Assembly (NCBI GenBank): GCA_015501605.1
Contig: JADNRZ010000007.1
Location: forward strand, 992,001 to 1,056,000
Direction of reading: 5' to 3'
DNA: 64,000 nt
From: Panaeolus papilionaceus
Lineage: Eukaryota; Basidiomycota; Agaricomycetes; Agaricales
The first letter of the stretch is position 1. Every line of letters starts with the position of its first letter. The notes below the pieces were generated by a model, which was given only the letters and a program-made list of their open reading frames with translations, did not search any database and had not been told where the DNA came from. A program made the translations under genes and the position numbers. This document shows positions 44,122 to 56,553 of the stretch, piece after piece.

Positions 44122-44511
44122 CTAGCCTTTTGGTCCAAGTTTCTTTTCGACCCAGCTAGTGACTTGCTGAGCGTCGAATTGTTCCGAATCATACAGTACG
44201 GCAAAAGTTGGTCCTCTGTGTGAAGCAGGTGCAGTGATCGACAATATGTGAATGTCAAAGAAAGCTTACTGAAAAGAGACTGAGGTATGACTTTCTCAAA
44301 AGGCCTCGCACCCACACATGAAGTTGAAGCTCTAAGAGCTGAGGACTCCTCTCTGAGCTACCACTACTATCAAAGGCTCGCGTCGTTTTTGAAGCCAATG
44401 TTGCTTGGGCAGTTCGAAACCCAGCGAACCCGTCAAAACAATGCGTGCTCGATAGCCAATTCCCCGATATGGTAAAAGCCCTTCGACACGTCCATTGCCC
44501 TTTGTTGCCAT
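44122..44511 (-). CDS. Possible small two- or three-exon gene, uncertain
   Basis: On the minus strand an ATG at 44511 opens a frame (MATKGNGRVEGLLPYRGIGY and onward) that runs about 59 codons. Further down, a different frame ends GPTFAVLYDSEQFDAQQVTS... and stops at 44122. Both pieces look protein-like and would need one or two introns between them, but I could not settle the splice sites. No domain recognised. It would be head-to-head with the gene at 44596. Confidence 0.25.
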
Positions 44512-44595
44512 TCACCGCAATATCATTTGCACGCATTGTGTCCTTATATTATAGGTTTTTAATTGAGGCTTTGAGTTCTGCTTTTTACATATAAG

Positions 44596-45985
44596 ATGAA
44601 CACGAACGTTTCACTAAACCCCACGCATCAACTCATGTTTTTTCAAGGACCCACCGAATACCTACCGAGAACCGGCCTCATGCCGAACCTTCCCAGTAAT
44701 CTCGTAGAGATTAGAAGCTCAAAGTCCAGCGATACCAGTATTAGCTCGACAGATGCATGGGGCTACCACAACAGCAATGCCTTTGCCGAGGATATTCTCA
44801 AAGCCATCAGTTGCATGGACGCGAGGAAACCTTACCGACGAGACATCAAGAAATATTTCGACGAAGGGGACAAAGACTTTGCGCGCCGCAATTTTGACGT
44901 TATCGACGTCATTTTAAGGAGCATAACCATCCCTGTCGAGCCGTTTGGAATCATCAACCATGATTGTCTTCCACCCTGGGCGTTCGCTCTACAGCTTTTA
45001 ACCGCGATCGAGACCAACATCGTCGACTCCAAGCACATCATTGACACGGAACGCACGCAAACGGGACATCCCTATGAGGTCTGCCATCCATGGTTTGATT
45101 ATCGCGATATACCTGTTGTACGCCGCATTCTGGGGTGCTGCAATGACCTCATGGGACACGCTCTGTGGACGAAGATTGACAAATCGAGTGACAAGATTCA
45201 ACATGACATCGTCATCAATTACATCTGGCTCACGGCTTCGCTCTTCCGCTTCGATGATGAGACCAAGTGTGTATTTATCATTTAGCTTTCTTTACAAGAA
45301 AATTACTTACAACTGAAACAGGTTCCTACCATTGCCATATTTCGTTCCCACTATCTTGTCTATCTGGGACAAGGGCAAATGCAACACCAAGTACTTGTAT
45401 TTTCTCATAGAATCCATTTACCGACTTGGGCCCTTCAACGAAGTCCTTCGACTAGATATACCTATTTTCGACGACAGGATTAAGAAAGACCAATGGTTGA
45501 AGTGGCTCTTCCCGAACCCCGAAGGAGTTCGAGGCCGACACTGCGAGTGGCAAGAGAGCCTCGGTCTTCGTGCACCGGCGCTTCGTCAGCGTCTATCAAT
45601 TGCAGATGGTGTATTTGATGTCCTTTACGCACTGAAAGCACTGGAGCGGTTTCTTTATACCATGGGATCACGCGATGCCGAGCTATTCATCAAAAAAGGG
45701 ATCTTCAAGGTCGCGGCTGATGCTTGCGCGCGAGGAATGGACGAGGCCGACTATGTTAAGAAGGTTTCAATAGATGGGGTACGGATATCTCGCCTTATGT
45801 CAAGACTGTTGGAGAATATCTATTTGTGAGTGTCTATGCATTTCTATCATTTTTTTTAAAAAAATCTGACCGACTTCTTTTTATGTAGTGAATGCAGCAA
45901 GCACGTTTCACAATCCACATCCGTGAAAATGAAAACCGAGATGCCTGGTCATGCTGACTTTGCACTCTACCGAGAGGAACCCTAA
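44596..45985 (+). CDS. Protein of unknown function
   Basis: Three exons (44596-45266, 45322-45835, 45889-45985) with good GT-AG sites give a 426-residue protein. It is a mostly helical, soluble-looking protein with no signal peptide or membrane segment. Visible landmarks are an Asp/Arg-rich DIKKYFDEGDKDFARRNFDV stretch, WLKWLFPNPEGVRGRHCEW, and a helical C-terminal half around DVLYALKALERFLYTMGSRDA cut short here. I do not recognise a family. The codon phase through all three exons supports a real gene. Confidence 0.6.
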
Positions 45986-46411
45986 CATGTATATGGGTTT
46001 CTCAGCCCCTGGAAAATTTTGGCCAATTTCGACTTTACTGTACATTTCACTCTTAATACTCTCTTTGGGCTTTTTCTTTTGGCATAAGTATCTACGTCGA
46101 CATGGAAGGACTTGGTGTACAAATTAGCGACAGGGATTAACTTAACTTTTATTTAATAACCATATTTCAACTATTCCGCAGAATCAAAAACTTAAAGGCA
46201 CACGTACTTTGTGGTTAGTTATATGCATAAAGATTGAATCGACGCAAGCGAGTGGAGGAAGGTGAGGTTCAGAAATAGGGGCATTGCCCAAAATAGTGAT
46301 TACTTCCTTTTCGAGCCTCGATCATTTTTCTCTCATTGACAGTGGTAACATTTGTTCCTCGTTCGCACCTCCCGCCTCAACTTTTTTCATTCAGTTTGTC
46401 CTCGCACCAAA

Positions 46412-47685
46412 ATGTTTAAACGGGTAGAAAAGCGCCGGAGAAAGAGAGAGGAAGAGGAGATGCTGGGCATAGACGAAGAGATGAAGGAGATCATGGGCAT
46501 GCACGACACAGACTCTGAAGAATCCGATTCAGAGTCAGAATCAGAAGGCGAATCAGGGAGCGAGGCAGGATCTGACGCTGGAGGATCTGAAGGAGGATTC
46601 GATTTCGGAGACGAGGGCTCAGACGCATTTATGGACGAGGAGGAGGTAATCGACGAGCAAGAAGACGACAGAGGTAGCGAAAGTGAAGAGGAAGACCCAG
46701 AAGTGTCTGTTGCTGAAGCGCTCAATGATCCCGTGTACATTGTCTCGTTGGAGCCTGATATACGTGCGTGCATTGTGTGTCCTGGAAAGCTGCTCAAGGG
46801 GAGCACAATGGTGGATTTACATCGGACGTCTAATGCATGTACGGTTTCGCTGACATGGAGGACTTGCTTTGCGTTGCTGACCTCATGTCCATTTTTCTGG
46901 GATCCATAGGCACATAAAAGGCGTCTAAAACAGTTTATTTCTCATGCTAAAGATGCATCACCAAAGGAGAGTGCCTGGGGTGTGCTGAAGCGTGCTGCTG
47001 AAGAGAAACCCAAGCCAGCATTGGCTGCACCATTGGCTTCATCTAAACGTGCTGAGAAAAAGGCGTGTCCTGTTTGCCTTAATGTTTTCTATTTCTGAGC
47101 ATTCTCTATATTCTCTGTTCGTTCTAGGCTGCCCAAAAGCAAAAATGGAAGGAGAGAAGGGAGAAAAACAAGGCGAAGAAAATCAAAAAGGCCACCAAGC
47201 CCAAGAGCGATGATGCCTCACAACCCACACCTTCGTCCTCAGCACCCAAGAGCGACAAAGCCTCGAAGGTCTCTAAACTCTCAGGGGGTGATTCACCTCC
47301 AAAGAAGAAGCGCAAGACGACAGTGGAGCCTGCAAAAGCAACTGACGAGCACACCACCGACACAGGATCATCGGAAAAGCCGTCGAAGTCCAAATCGAAG
47401 GGTTTTAAATCGTTAAATACCAAGCCAAATCCAGCTGCAGCTGTCTCTCCTGTTCCATCCCCTTCAAAACCCGACGCACAAACGGCTGAACAAGCCAAGA
47501 AGACAAAATCCACAGCCCAAGCTGAACCTGGCATGCCCAAAAATGAACAAGCGGAGCGGAAAGAAGCGGTGAAGAGCATTGCTCGCTCTGCTACGGATCG
47601 TGCAAAGAACGCGCGTTCTCGAGCAATGTCCATGAGCAAAGGGGGGGAGAAGAAAATGAAGAGGGTTACTACTACAGCGTCATAA
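46412..47685 (+). CDS. Acidic/basic nuclear protein with a U1-type C2H2 zinc finger
   Basis: 377 residues from exons 46412-46834, 46910-47062 and 47128-47685, all in phase 0. The N-terminus is basic (RVEKRRRKREEEEM) and followed by a long Ser/Glu/Asp tract. Then comes a finger, CIVCPGKLL...VDLHRTSNAH, spaced C-x2-C-x13-H-x5-H, close to the matrin/U1 type that binds RNA. The C-terminal half is Lys/Ser/Pro-rich with several nuclear-localisation-like clusters (PPKKKRKTT). The pattern suggests a nucleolar or ribosome-biogenesis factor, but no family is assigned. Both introns need GC at the 5' splice site to keep the frame and the second zinc histidine. Confidence 0.7.
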
Positions 47686-48176
47686 CTGTTGGTGCCGCGA
47701 GGTTGGCGGTGAACTTATCATTTACACCCTTGTTGTAGTTTCGTACCCACGAACGGAATACAACATCAAATCGTTGTGTGGTGCTGAAAGCGAGATTGCT
47801 ATACTATTGAGGGATATTCTATTAATCCGTGTTATCGATAATGAGAGAGAGAGAGCAAGTCTTAAGAACTTAAAACTTATAAAAATAAAAACACAAATCC
47901 GAGTAATCGAAATTAAAACAGCATATATGAATGGATGTGTCCGTTTACAGGGCCAGCTTTACGTGATAAGACTGGGAGAGACAAGGAGCGGGGAGGTCGG
48001 CAAGTATCTGGCTGGTCGAAAAGAAAAACATGTCCATAAAGGTCATATTAAAAAAAATACATCCAGAACGAGTGAACTGAAACAAAGCATTCTCTAAAAA
48101 GTAACGAAAAAATCAGGCTAGACTCTGCAAAACGCGGTCTGTTCGTGCAATGACCTAAAGTTGGCGCGAGGGTAGA
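47686..48176. other. Convergent intergenic region
   Basis: About 490 bp of 3' flanks between two genes that end toward each other. A purine-rich, A-rich stretch at 47840-47930 and 48030-48110 is the only notable feature. Confidence 0.4.
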
Positions 48177-50031
48177 TTAGAAACAGGTTGGAAAAATATA
48201 AAAACGACGAACTTCGTTGATGTCCAGTCGTTCTGCAGGGTTGACCTTGAGCATCGAGTCGATGAGATCACGAAGACCCTGCGAATATGCCGACTGGGGG
48301 TGCTTGTACTGTGCGTTCAGGACGGCCATCGCGATTGAACCACCTTGTTCTGTTGTTTGCGTGTTTTCAAAAGGAGAATGTGAGTAGGCCAGGGCGAATA
48401 GGGTACATCCCAGTGACTACATTAGGACAAATGGGGACTTGTTAGATCCAATGCGCGGTAAGGGGGAGAATGGAAAGGAAGCGCATAGAACTTGGCGCGA
48501 TACTGCGACGAAGGGCGAGAAGAATCAGGACACGAGCACTCACCCAGATGTCAACCTTCTCGTCGATTGTCACGCCCGTCTTGACGTCAAATAGCTCAGG
48601 TGCGCGATATGCCATTGTACTCTGTTCAGCAGCTATATCCTGAAGAGATGAAACGGGGTTCATGTTTAAAATATGTAATACGTAAAGAAGCACAATGTAA
48701 GCGAACCTGCTGCAGAAGGGCTTGTGAGCGGTTTTCGATATGTATCCGTGCCTTCATCGTGCTTCCAAAGTCCATGAGGATGGGGGTTTTGCCGTCGTCC
48801 GCAATCATGACATTTCTGGGCAAGGAATTAGGATAATGCTTGTAGAGTACTCAGGAGGGGCAATGCTTACCCAGGCTTCAAGTCGCGGTGAGCGTAAGGA
48901 ACGATTTCTGACGTGGGTTTCCCTTGTTCTTGGGCTTCCATCAACTCCTCATCCCCGTCGAACACAACGTTGTCCTCCTCCATCCTGTTTTGTCTTGACA
49001 CGAGGGGCTGAGCAGCCGATGGTCCATCATATGAATATCCGCCTTCTGCATCACCCTCTGCTTGTGGGAACCGGTCATCTTCATCCTCGTCTTCTTCGTG
49101 CTGCGGTGGCTGAGACCGTCCTGCAGTCCCATTGGAATTGTTTGCTGCTGCTGCATTCTTAGCTGCAGCAGCGGACCTTGGTGTCCCTGGCCTATATTCG
49201 TGCATGGCACGGACCGCGAGACATGTTCCCTTGAATAGGCGAACCATTTCCTGCTCTGGGAAGTGACGACCGTTGACCACATTTGCGTTTATAGCATCTT
49301 GTAGGTTACCACGCTGGTCGGGATGTGAGTATGGGATTTTGGAGGGATGTGAGCGGGTATGAATGTCGTACCTTATACAGAGGTAGGAACAGATAGACAA
49401 TCTGTCCTTCGCCTTCTGGGTCTTGGACAACGGCGGAATCCTGATACATTGGAGCGTCAGCTTGATCAGATTTAGAAAACCATACGAGTTTCTAACCAAT
49501 ATCCGAATAATATTTGGATGTCTATACAATGATGTTAGTGGTAATATGTACTGGAACATAAACAGTACGCACTTGAACCGACGGTATGCTTCAACCTCCC
49601 TCATAGCCTCCTTGACGGCTTGTGAACCCGTCGGACACCGGATTTTCTTGAGCGCGAATTGTCGCTGCCAGGTCTCGATTAGTTATGATGCAGTCAATGC
49701 CACAATGCCAACGCACTCCGCTGTGCTCATCCTGAGCTAGATATACGAATGAGAAACCCCCTTCTCCGAGAACCTTTATGATTTGAACTGTTTGGGAAAC
49801 CCGAAGCCAAGGTTAGCTGCCGTAATTGCGAAAGTTGTCATGAAAATAAGCAGCACAATAGCCGCCCGTTCCCAGTCAAGATTGAGCCATAATATTCAAC
49901 TCACAAGTTCGTCCGTTAATCTTGACTTTCGGAGTTTGCTGGCAGAGGCATGACGACAATGCCCATATAGCATCTTTTGCTTGATCCCTGAGGCTCTCGA
50001 AAGCCCGAAGCAGCTGCGGTGGTAGCGACAT
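48177..50031 (-). CDS. STK16/Env7-type serine-threonine kinase with a long insert
   Basis: The gene runs from ATG at 50031 to TAA at 48177 with several introns. The kinase core is complete: glycine loop LGEGGFSFVYLA, ALKKI with the ATP-binding Lys, HPNIIRIL, HRDLKPGN with the catalytic Asp, MDFGS (DFG), YRAPELF, and VDIWSLGC. Sequence order and the substituted loop GFSFV match STK16 (MPSK1) and yeast Env7, kinases tied to Golgi or vacuole membranes. The N-terminus contains SSCLCQ, a CxC pair like the palmitoylated one of STK16. A disordered insert of about 99 residues, with Ala and Asp/Glu runs, sits between the E helix (AVRAMHEY) and the YAHRDLK loop. The gene is divergent from 50326 with under 300 bp between them. 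Confidence 0.86.
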
Positions 50032-50325
50032 GATTATCCGGTTAAAGTCGCGCTTCAGGGTCTAATGAAAGAATAGAAGTATCAGTTCTTGAAACGTTGT
50101 GAGTTCCTGCGGAAGTGCGTTTGCGTCGTTGCGGGCTCACTTGACACGAATGTGGAATGACTGTGGGAACTAATTGATTGTTTGCAACCTCGAAACCAAA
50201 CATTATTACACGTGAGCTACGCGATACGTCACGCGACGCGCCAACACTTGTCACGCGCCGTTGATCGCGGTTCCGAGTCGACTCGCGTATTTCATTCATT
50301 CTCATTATTTATCATCATCATCGAC
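50032..50325. promoter_or_regulatory. Bidirectional promoter region
   Basis: 294 bp separate the start codons of two divergent genes. The part nearest 50200-50280 is CG-rich with repeated ACGCG words (CGTCACGCGACGCGCC and CACGCGCC), reminiscent of MluI-box-type cell-cycle elements. That role is a guess. Confidence 0.35.
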
Positions 50326-53169
50326 ATGGACAACTCAGAGGATTTTATTGAAAGAGACGAGGTTATTGCGGATAGCGAAGAAGAAATGGAGGGTCTTGGG
50401 TCATCAAGTGCTGCAGGAAGAGGTGAGGTTTGCAGAAATTTGGTTGTCTCCTGTTACTGATTTCATGGACAGGAAGCGCATTGTCGATGCCACCACCTAG
50501 GCAGCTGCCAGAAATTTCTTCAATTACTGCTTTTAGCCCTGTAAAAGGCGGACAGGATTCGTCTTTCTCAGCTTTTACAGGTGGACTGGACTTCAGCGCA
50601 AAGTTCGACGACCGTTCTTTTGGGAAGGATGCAGACACTTCGGGTTACAGCAACGTTTTTAACGACACTCTAACTGGGACATTTAGCATTGCCGATCGTG
50701 CTAAGACGCGGAAGCGCAAGCCCACAGATGTGCTAGAGTTGACCTCTGATGAGGAAGACGAGCTCAGCCTCAAACCCACCACCTCTAAATCTAAATTCAA
50801 ATCAATGGCCAAGGCTAAAAGCCCCCAAAAGCCTCCTAATCCAAAAGCAGATCAGCCTTCCAGCAGCACCAATGGCCCGCAGCGTGCATCAGACAGTCCT
50901 AATCCCAAGCCCCGGCCCCGTCCACGTCCACGTCCCATTGCTAAAAAATCCAAAACAGAGAACCCAGTCCATCTGGACGCAACGAAGGACCTTGACCATC
51001 ATTCCATGCCTCTAGGAGGACCTGAACTTCCCATTGCAACCTCACCAATTAGGTGCCATCCTCCCGCTGACCTACCGCCATCCAGCATTAGCACAGGTCT
51101 GCCACACATCGAGACTACAGGAAGCATCGACGACCTGTTTGATGGCCCGCTGTCGTCCCCTGGCTCACTCTTCAGCGACGAAGACAAAACATCCAAGCGC
51201 AAGAAGGGGCCAAGGCACAGGGCATACCCTAGCGATGTCGAAATGGAAGTCGACGCGCTGGCTTCCCCACCTCGCTTACTATCGTATGACCGTTACGAGG
51301 ATCCAGTCACAGGTCCACCACCCCCCACATTTTTTGCTGGCTCATCACAACCCGAGGAAACTGCGGGTCCTGCTTTAGCTGACCCTCAAAGTAAAGCATC
51401 TACCTCGAGCAATGCAGCCACATCAGACCCCGACGTCATCGACTTGACTGATCTTCCGGCTACATTAGCACCTGCCATAATCGTCAAAAAACATGCGAAA
51501 CCGAAGAAACCTCGCAAAAAGAGATCCGAGGAGGACTTTGGGGCATGGGAGGAGAACGGCGCCGCGGGGTTGTATGTCTTTGACGACGATAACGACGAGG
51601 ACTTCAACCCCTCAGGAGATGGGAAGAAGAAAGCCAAGGGCAAAGCTAAGGAAAAGGGGAAGGGGAAGGAGAAACCTGTGAAGACGAGCAAAGCCAAGGG
51701 GAAAGGAAAGCAGAAGAACCTGGATACAACCTCAGACGATGTTGCTGCTCAGGTTTCTGAAAATCTGAATCCAGAAGATGACACGGATCTTTCACTCGCT
51801 CAGCCGCAGAGCGGGATTCCGGAGGTTATCATTACCACAAAGCCTGCACGGAAGTCGAGGAAGACGAAGGACAAGAACAAAGGCGCTTCAGACGTTCCAA
51901 GTACTTCAAGTAACAAAGAAGTGTTCAAAAGCTGCGAGTTTATCGACGACTCGGGAGACGATGCACCTCCACCTGCTCCTCACACCACGAACGAGGGAGC
52001 TCAAGGTCCCTCAGAACCCGACGCCTTTGAAACACCGGAGGACGCCCCTATTTTTGATATGGCCTCTAGCTCCAAGCAGACTTCGAGCGGAAGGAAACAG
52101 AAGTCGACTGTCGTGCAATATGAGGCAGAAAGAGATGAGCTTTCTCTAAGACCAGCTACTACCAAGAAGGGGAAAAAGAAGGTAGTAATAGACTTGGATG
52201 AAAGCGCCGAAGAGTGGGAGAAGCAGGATAATGGCGGAATCAGTCAAACCGACGAATCTATTCGGCCTTCTGAACCCAAGAATAAGGGTAAAGAGGGAAA
52301 GAAGAAAGGGAGGACTAGCAAGAAGGCTAAGCAGACCGACACAGTGATGAACGACATGGGCGATGACGACGAAACTGCTATCACCAAGATCCGTGAATCC
52401 CTAGCTCTAGAACAGGCCCCAAAGGAACCCCCTGCAGAAGAGGAAAACGAGGAAGAAGTTATCGCTACTAAGCCACACAAGAGGGCGTCTAGAAAGGTGG
52501 TTGACGATGATGACGATATGCTTGAGGAAGGCGAGCGAAGAGGCAAGGAATCTGCCAGTGCTGGTTCTTCTTCCAAGGTCAGTGTTTCATTTTTGCGCTT
52601 TTCTGGAAGGGATCGTGTTGATTAAATTTGTATTACAGGAGAATCTCGCCCCAAAGCCTGCTTCTAATCTTATAACTCCTAACAATCGTTCAAATGCGAG
52701 TGGGTCGTCATCAAAGCCAGCCCCAGGCTCATTGTATGTGCGTTATGAAATTGCACCCCGCACTCGTGGTCCCTCCATGTCAGAGCTCATTCGGCGCGCC
52801 AACTCACATCCCGGTTCACCCTTTGCCAATGCCACCCCGTCAGACGCCGACAAGACTTCGGGCAAAGTCAAAAGTCGCCCCAGCCTTACGCCCTCCTCCC
52901 GCGTGTATTCGCCATACCTCAAGTCCTCCCGCAGTTTGCTCAATAAGATTGCCCCTTTGCATCCCAACAGGCGCACACCACCCCCACCCCCTCCTCCCTT
53001 ACCTCCTAAGAAGAAGACCAAAAAGGAGCTGGAGAGGGAAGAGAAATGGGAGGAGGAGCTCGTTGAGAGTATTGGTGGACTGGAGGCATGGGCCGCCCTG
53101 GGAGATGACGAGAGAAAAAATATGAGGCGTGCTAAGTTTGCGATGGAGATGGGAGGTTGGGATGATTGA
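50326..53169 (+). CDS. Large disordered nuclear protein with SUMO-interaction-like motifs
   Basis: Three exons (50326-50422, 50473-52577, 52639-53169) give 910 residues. Nearly all of it is low complexity: Ser/Asp/Glu tracts, Lys-rich blocks (KKKAKGKAKEKGKGKEK), and a Pro7 run near the end. Three hydrophobic-acidic motifs fit SUMO-interaction sites: VLELTSDEEDE, VIDLTDLP and VVIDLDESAEE. The phrase DELSLxPxT-K occurs twice (SDEEDELSLKPTTSKSK and ERDELSLRPATTKK). The last 60 residues are the only folded-looking part: a charged helix ending in ALGDDERKNMRRAKFAMEMG. It is presumably a chromatin or DNA-repair scaffold; no family recognised. Confidence 0.75.
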
Positions 53170-54607
53170 AAACGTGTTCGTCATGGGTACTGGGAAAGAT
53201 TCGACATAGCCTCTATTCATCGCGTTTGGGACTTTTTTACCGTATGTAAATCATTCGCTTCATCACTATAACCGTTATATCGTGCTCTCTCACATCTCTA
53301 GTGCTTCTGGACTTGTATCATGTCGATTTGTTGCATTAAAACCAGCAAATATATCGTTGCTCTATTTTTAACACCCCAGCGTGTTGAAGCTTCTGAATGA
53401 CATTCCGGCGACACCTTTATCCAAATGGCATTACATCCCCACCGGAACTCAGCTTTTAGGTCTAAGCGCGACGGACACAACCGCCAAACGTTCTGGAAGC
53501 ATCGCTTGAGCAACGCCCGAATATTCAAAGAAGTCACCTGGAGAAAACATTGGCGACCTGAACCCCAACCGATGACATGTATATCCCCAGAGGGTGGCGA
53601 GGGCGCCAATCCCACAACGAGCGTCGGCTCCCGTCTCGTCTCTGTGGGTCCTCTCATTGGTAAGGCAGTGCGTCATCGGCTCCGGGGTGTTTACAAACCT
53701 TCGACGCAATCTTAGCCTGCGCTCTCCATGATACCAACTGGGCTCCATTCACTCGCTATATGATGTCAGAACAAGCGAGTTTCCAACATCTCCAGTAATA
53801 TCAATCCAAGAACAAAGATGGACATTAGGGGTCTGGGGCAGATGGTATCAAAACACTTGGATCACGTTAAGACTTGATTGGTGCAATCTCTTTGGAGTAG
53901 GATTCAGTGCGATTGCATGGTCCTGTGACATGTGTTAGTGAGTGCTAGTGGTGGGGATATGATGGGTGGCACTTCCATCTTTGGACTTCGCTGATTACCA
54001 GACACTCATCCTTCGCTCAGTCAAAGCATTTGCACGGTATCGTCAAAGCTTACTTCTATCGATCGAGAAGCATTCGCATTAAAAGGGTGCATGGTTGACA
54101 CATGCTACAAAGTTGCGCGTGCTATGAGTGACTAGTGGGAGGGTAATAGACAAATGATTAATTGTGCAATTAATCGACAGGGTTGAAGTACTGCGAGAGT
54201 CCATTGCAATGAAGTTATCAACAAGTGACTTCTGAGTCTTCGTTTTCAGAGGCTTTATCAGCACCCCATATGCTACCATTAGATTCCGGACGGTGGAGGC
54301 TTGGGAACCGGGGATCTCCTGTGACTGCGCCACGACGCTAACACGGCCCATCCAGATTCCAAAATAAGCGGTTCTAAAGTTACCAAGGGACACTCAACCC
54401 TGAGGCTTGTATATTCACTTCCCTCATAGGACATATGTATATAATACATTCTCTTTGTCAGTCAGATGTTTCCATTCATACCAAACCATTTCTCCGTCCT
54501 ATCTTCGTCGCGTCTCTATTTAAGACATCAACCTAACTACTAGAGGCCATTCAACAATTTCCCCCGAGCACCATCTTCCACTACGCTTCAACATCCACTC
54601 AAGCGAT
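53170..54607. other. 1.4-kb intergenic region
   Basis: 3' flank of the preceding gene and promoter of the next. Overlapping frames of about 100 codons on both strands at 53298-53750 show no domain. Nothing else supported. Confidence 0.4.
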
Positions 54608-56553
54608 ATGAACAGCCCTACTGATTACATCGAGGACATCAGCTCCTTCTATGGCAACATACCCTTTCGAAGGACATACACAGAGGATTCTCTTCTTCGC
54701 GATCTCACTGCAGGAAGTGGAAAGTTGCACAAGCTATATCGAGGACAGTTAGAGCAACAGCTAGAAGAGCGCTTCAAATTCAGGCTAAAGCCCAGATACA
54801 TTGTCGATGACCTCGATGAACAAGAGGCACCGGAACATGAATCCTTGCAACGAATCAACACGATACCTATTGATGTCGTTTATGAGGTGAGTTGTCCAAT
54901 TTGAACATATTTAGACTCCATCCCCGTCTTGGGGTTTGTGGTTTGTCAGCCTTGGGGCAGATTCATTCAGATGGTGTATTGGACACTGCCTGTGAGCTGG
55001 GGGCGGTCGACTGTCTGCGGAATGGACCCTTCTACCCATGTTTTCATTGCGCCCACCACATTTGAATGAAGGCTTTCATTCGCTCACACTCCTGCTGTTG
55101 TTCATTCTGCCCCTTTCGCAAGCAACCGACTTAAGCGATAATTTCTGACGCCAAATTTCTCCCACAGATATTCAGCCATCTCCACCCTAAGGACCTCCTA
55201 GTTCTCGCGCGGACAACAAAAACTCTGCGCCATACTTTGCTAACACGCGAAGCTCGGAGGGTTTGGCAGTCTGCTCTGGGTTTGCTGTACTACCGCGGAC
55301 TTCCCAGCTGCCCAGACGACCTCACAGAAATCCAGTACACTAGCTTAATTTTTGATAACCATTGCCAGGTATGTGCCTTTAACCCCGCTTAACCAGCGTT
55401 CGTGTTCCTTTTTGGCCCACTCTCGTTTATTTCGCTACGAAAACCCCTATCCATCTGCATTGATGTGGGTCGTTGGACTTTCGGATGGTGCTCATCCCTG
55501 AGCCCACACCAATTGAGCACCAGGTTCAAGTTCTCCTGCTTATCTGAGAATCCAGCGCCCATGGAACATCCATTTCATCGCCGAGGAGCCTCCTTCCTTC
55601 CATCCATTCCTATGTTGCTTGTTCGATGGCGATGCTACCCATCGAACGAAGCCGAAGTCCAAGCCTTATTCTTAAACAAGACTTTAGTGATCTTCTGACC
55701 CGACCATTCTCAAGTCGTGCACTAGCTACTCACGGAGCTTCTGGCGACTGAGGATTCTTATCACATTCCTATTCATTTTGCTTATCCTTTCATTTCTGTT
55801 CCGTTTACATGTATTGTGACAAGAGTGCTTACCTTTTCCGGACGACAGTTTTGCTTGGCACCATCTGCCTCTGAAGTCTCGTATCTCTACCGAGTACGAT
55901 GCTGCGATGTCTGCCTGAAGAAAGAGTGCGTCCCATCGCTTGAGCTCATCTCATTCATGAACTAACCTTCCTTCCTTCAACCTCCGGCTTGGCTATTTTT
56001 TAGATTCATCTCTGGCGTTGAGCTTGAGGCCCATTTGCCCGAAGAGCTCATCTTCTATGAGCCACACACCATGTTTCTACATCATATCCCCCGAGGTAGA
56101 TATCGAACTCATGTATCTTCTGGAATTCTCAATTGCTAACTGCCATCTTATTAAGCCGTTGAACATTTCCCAGATAACTCGCCATTAAAGTCACATTTTT
56201 ATGCTCCGGTGGTTAAAACAATGCTCCTTCAGCTCAAAGAGGTTATGAAAAACGGGGACGACGAGTTGAAGAAGTGGTGTCTAGAAAAGCGGGAAGCGGC
56301 GAGTATTCGCGTAAAAGTAAGTCGACGGGCCATTATTTCTAACTGGATGCGATGTTGATGATTTGTTTCCCCTTCTCAGCATGCAAAACGGTGTGCCCAC
56401 TACCTGGATTCACGCGTGTTTCATCGGTCAACTCGACCCGTACTGGATCGAAACTGGGAACAGATCTTAGTTTTTATCCTGCTGTTTTTGCTATTCGTGA
56501 TGCTAGGCGGGCATGAGCATATACTTCCCGCAATTTCTGGTCTCGTATCATAA
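54608..56553 (+). CDS. F-box protein with a Cys-pair motif
   Basis: Six exons (54608-54886, 55168-55368, 55849-55925, 56004-56095, 56156-56316, 56380-56553) give 327 residues. The F-box begins at about residue 88: IDVVYEIFSHLHPKDLLVLART. Behind it comes the region typical of one agaricomycete F-box group, with two cysteine pairs (CQFC and CCDVC) about 20 residues apart that may bind zinc. LPEELIFYEP and HAKRCAHYLDSR also fit that group. The first two introns are unusually long (281 and 480 bp). The last exon is hydrophobic and does not look like the usual ending, so the C-terminus may be altered or misread. Confidence 0.7.

Noticed and set aside
53298..53750. Overlapping frames of 96-119 codons on both strands
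   Set aside because: No domain or splice support; both strands being open reflects base composition.
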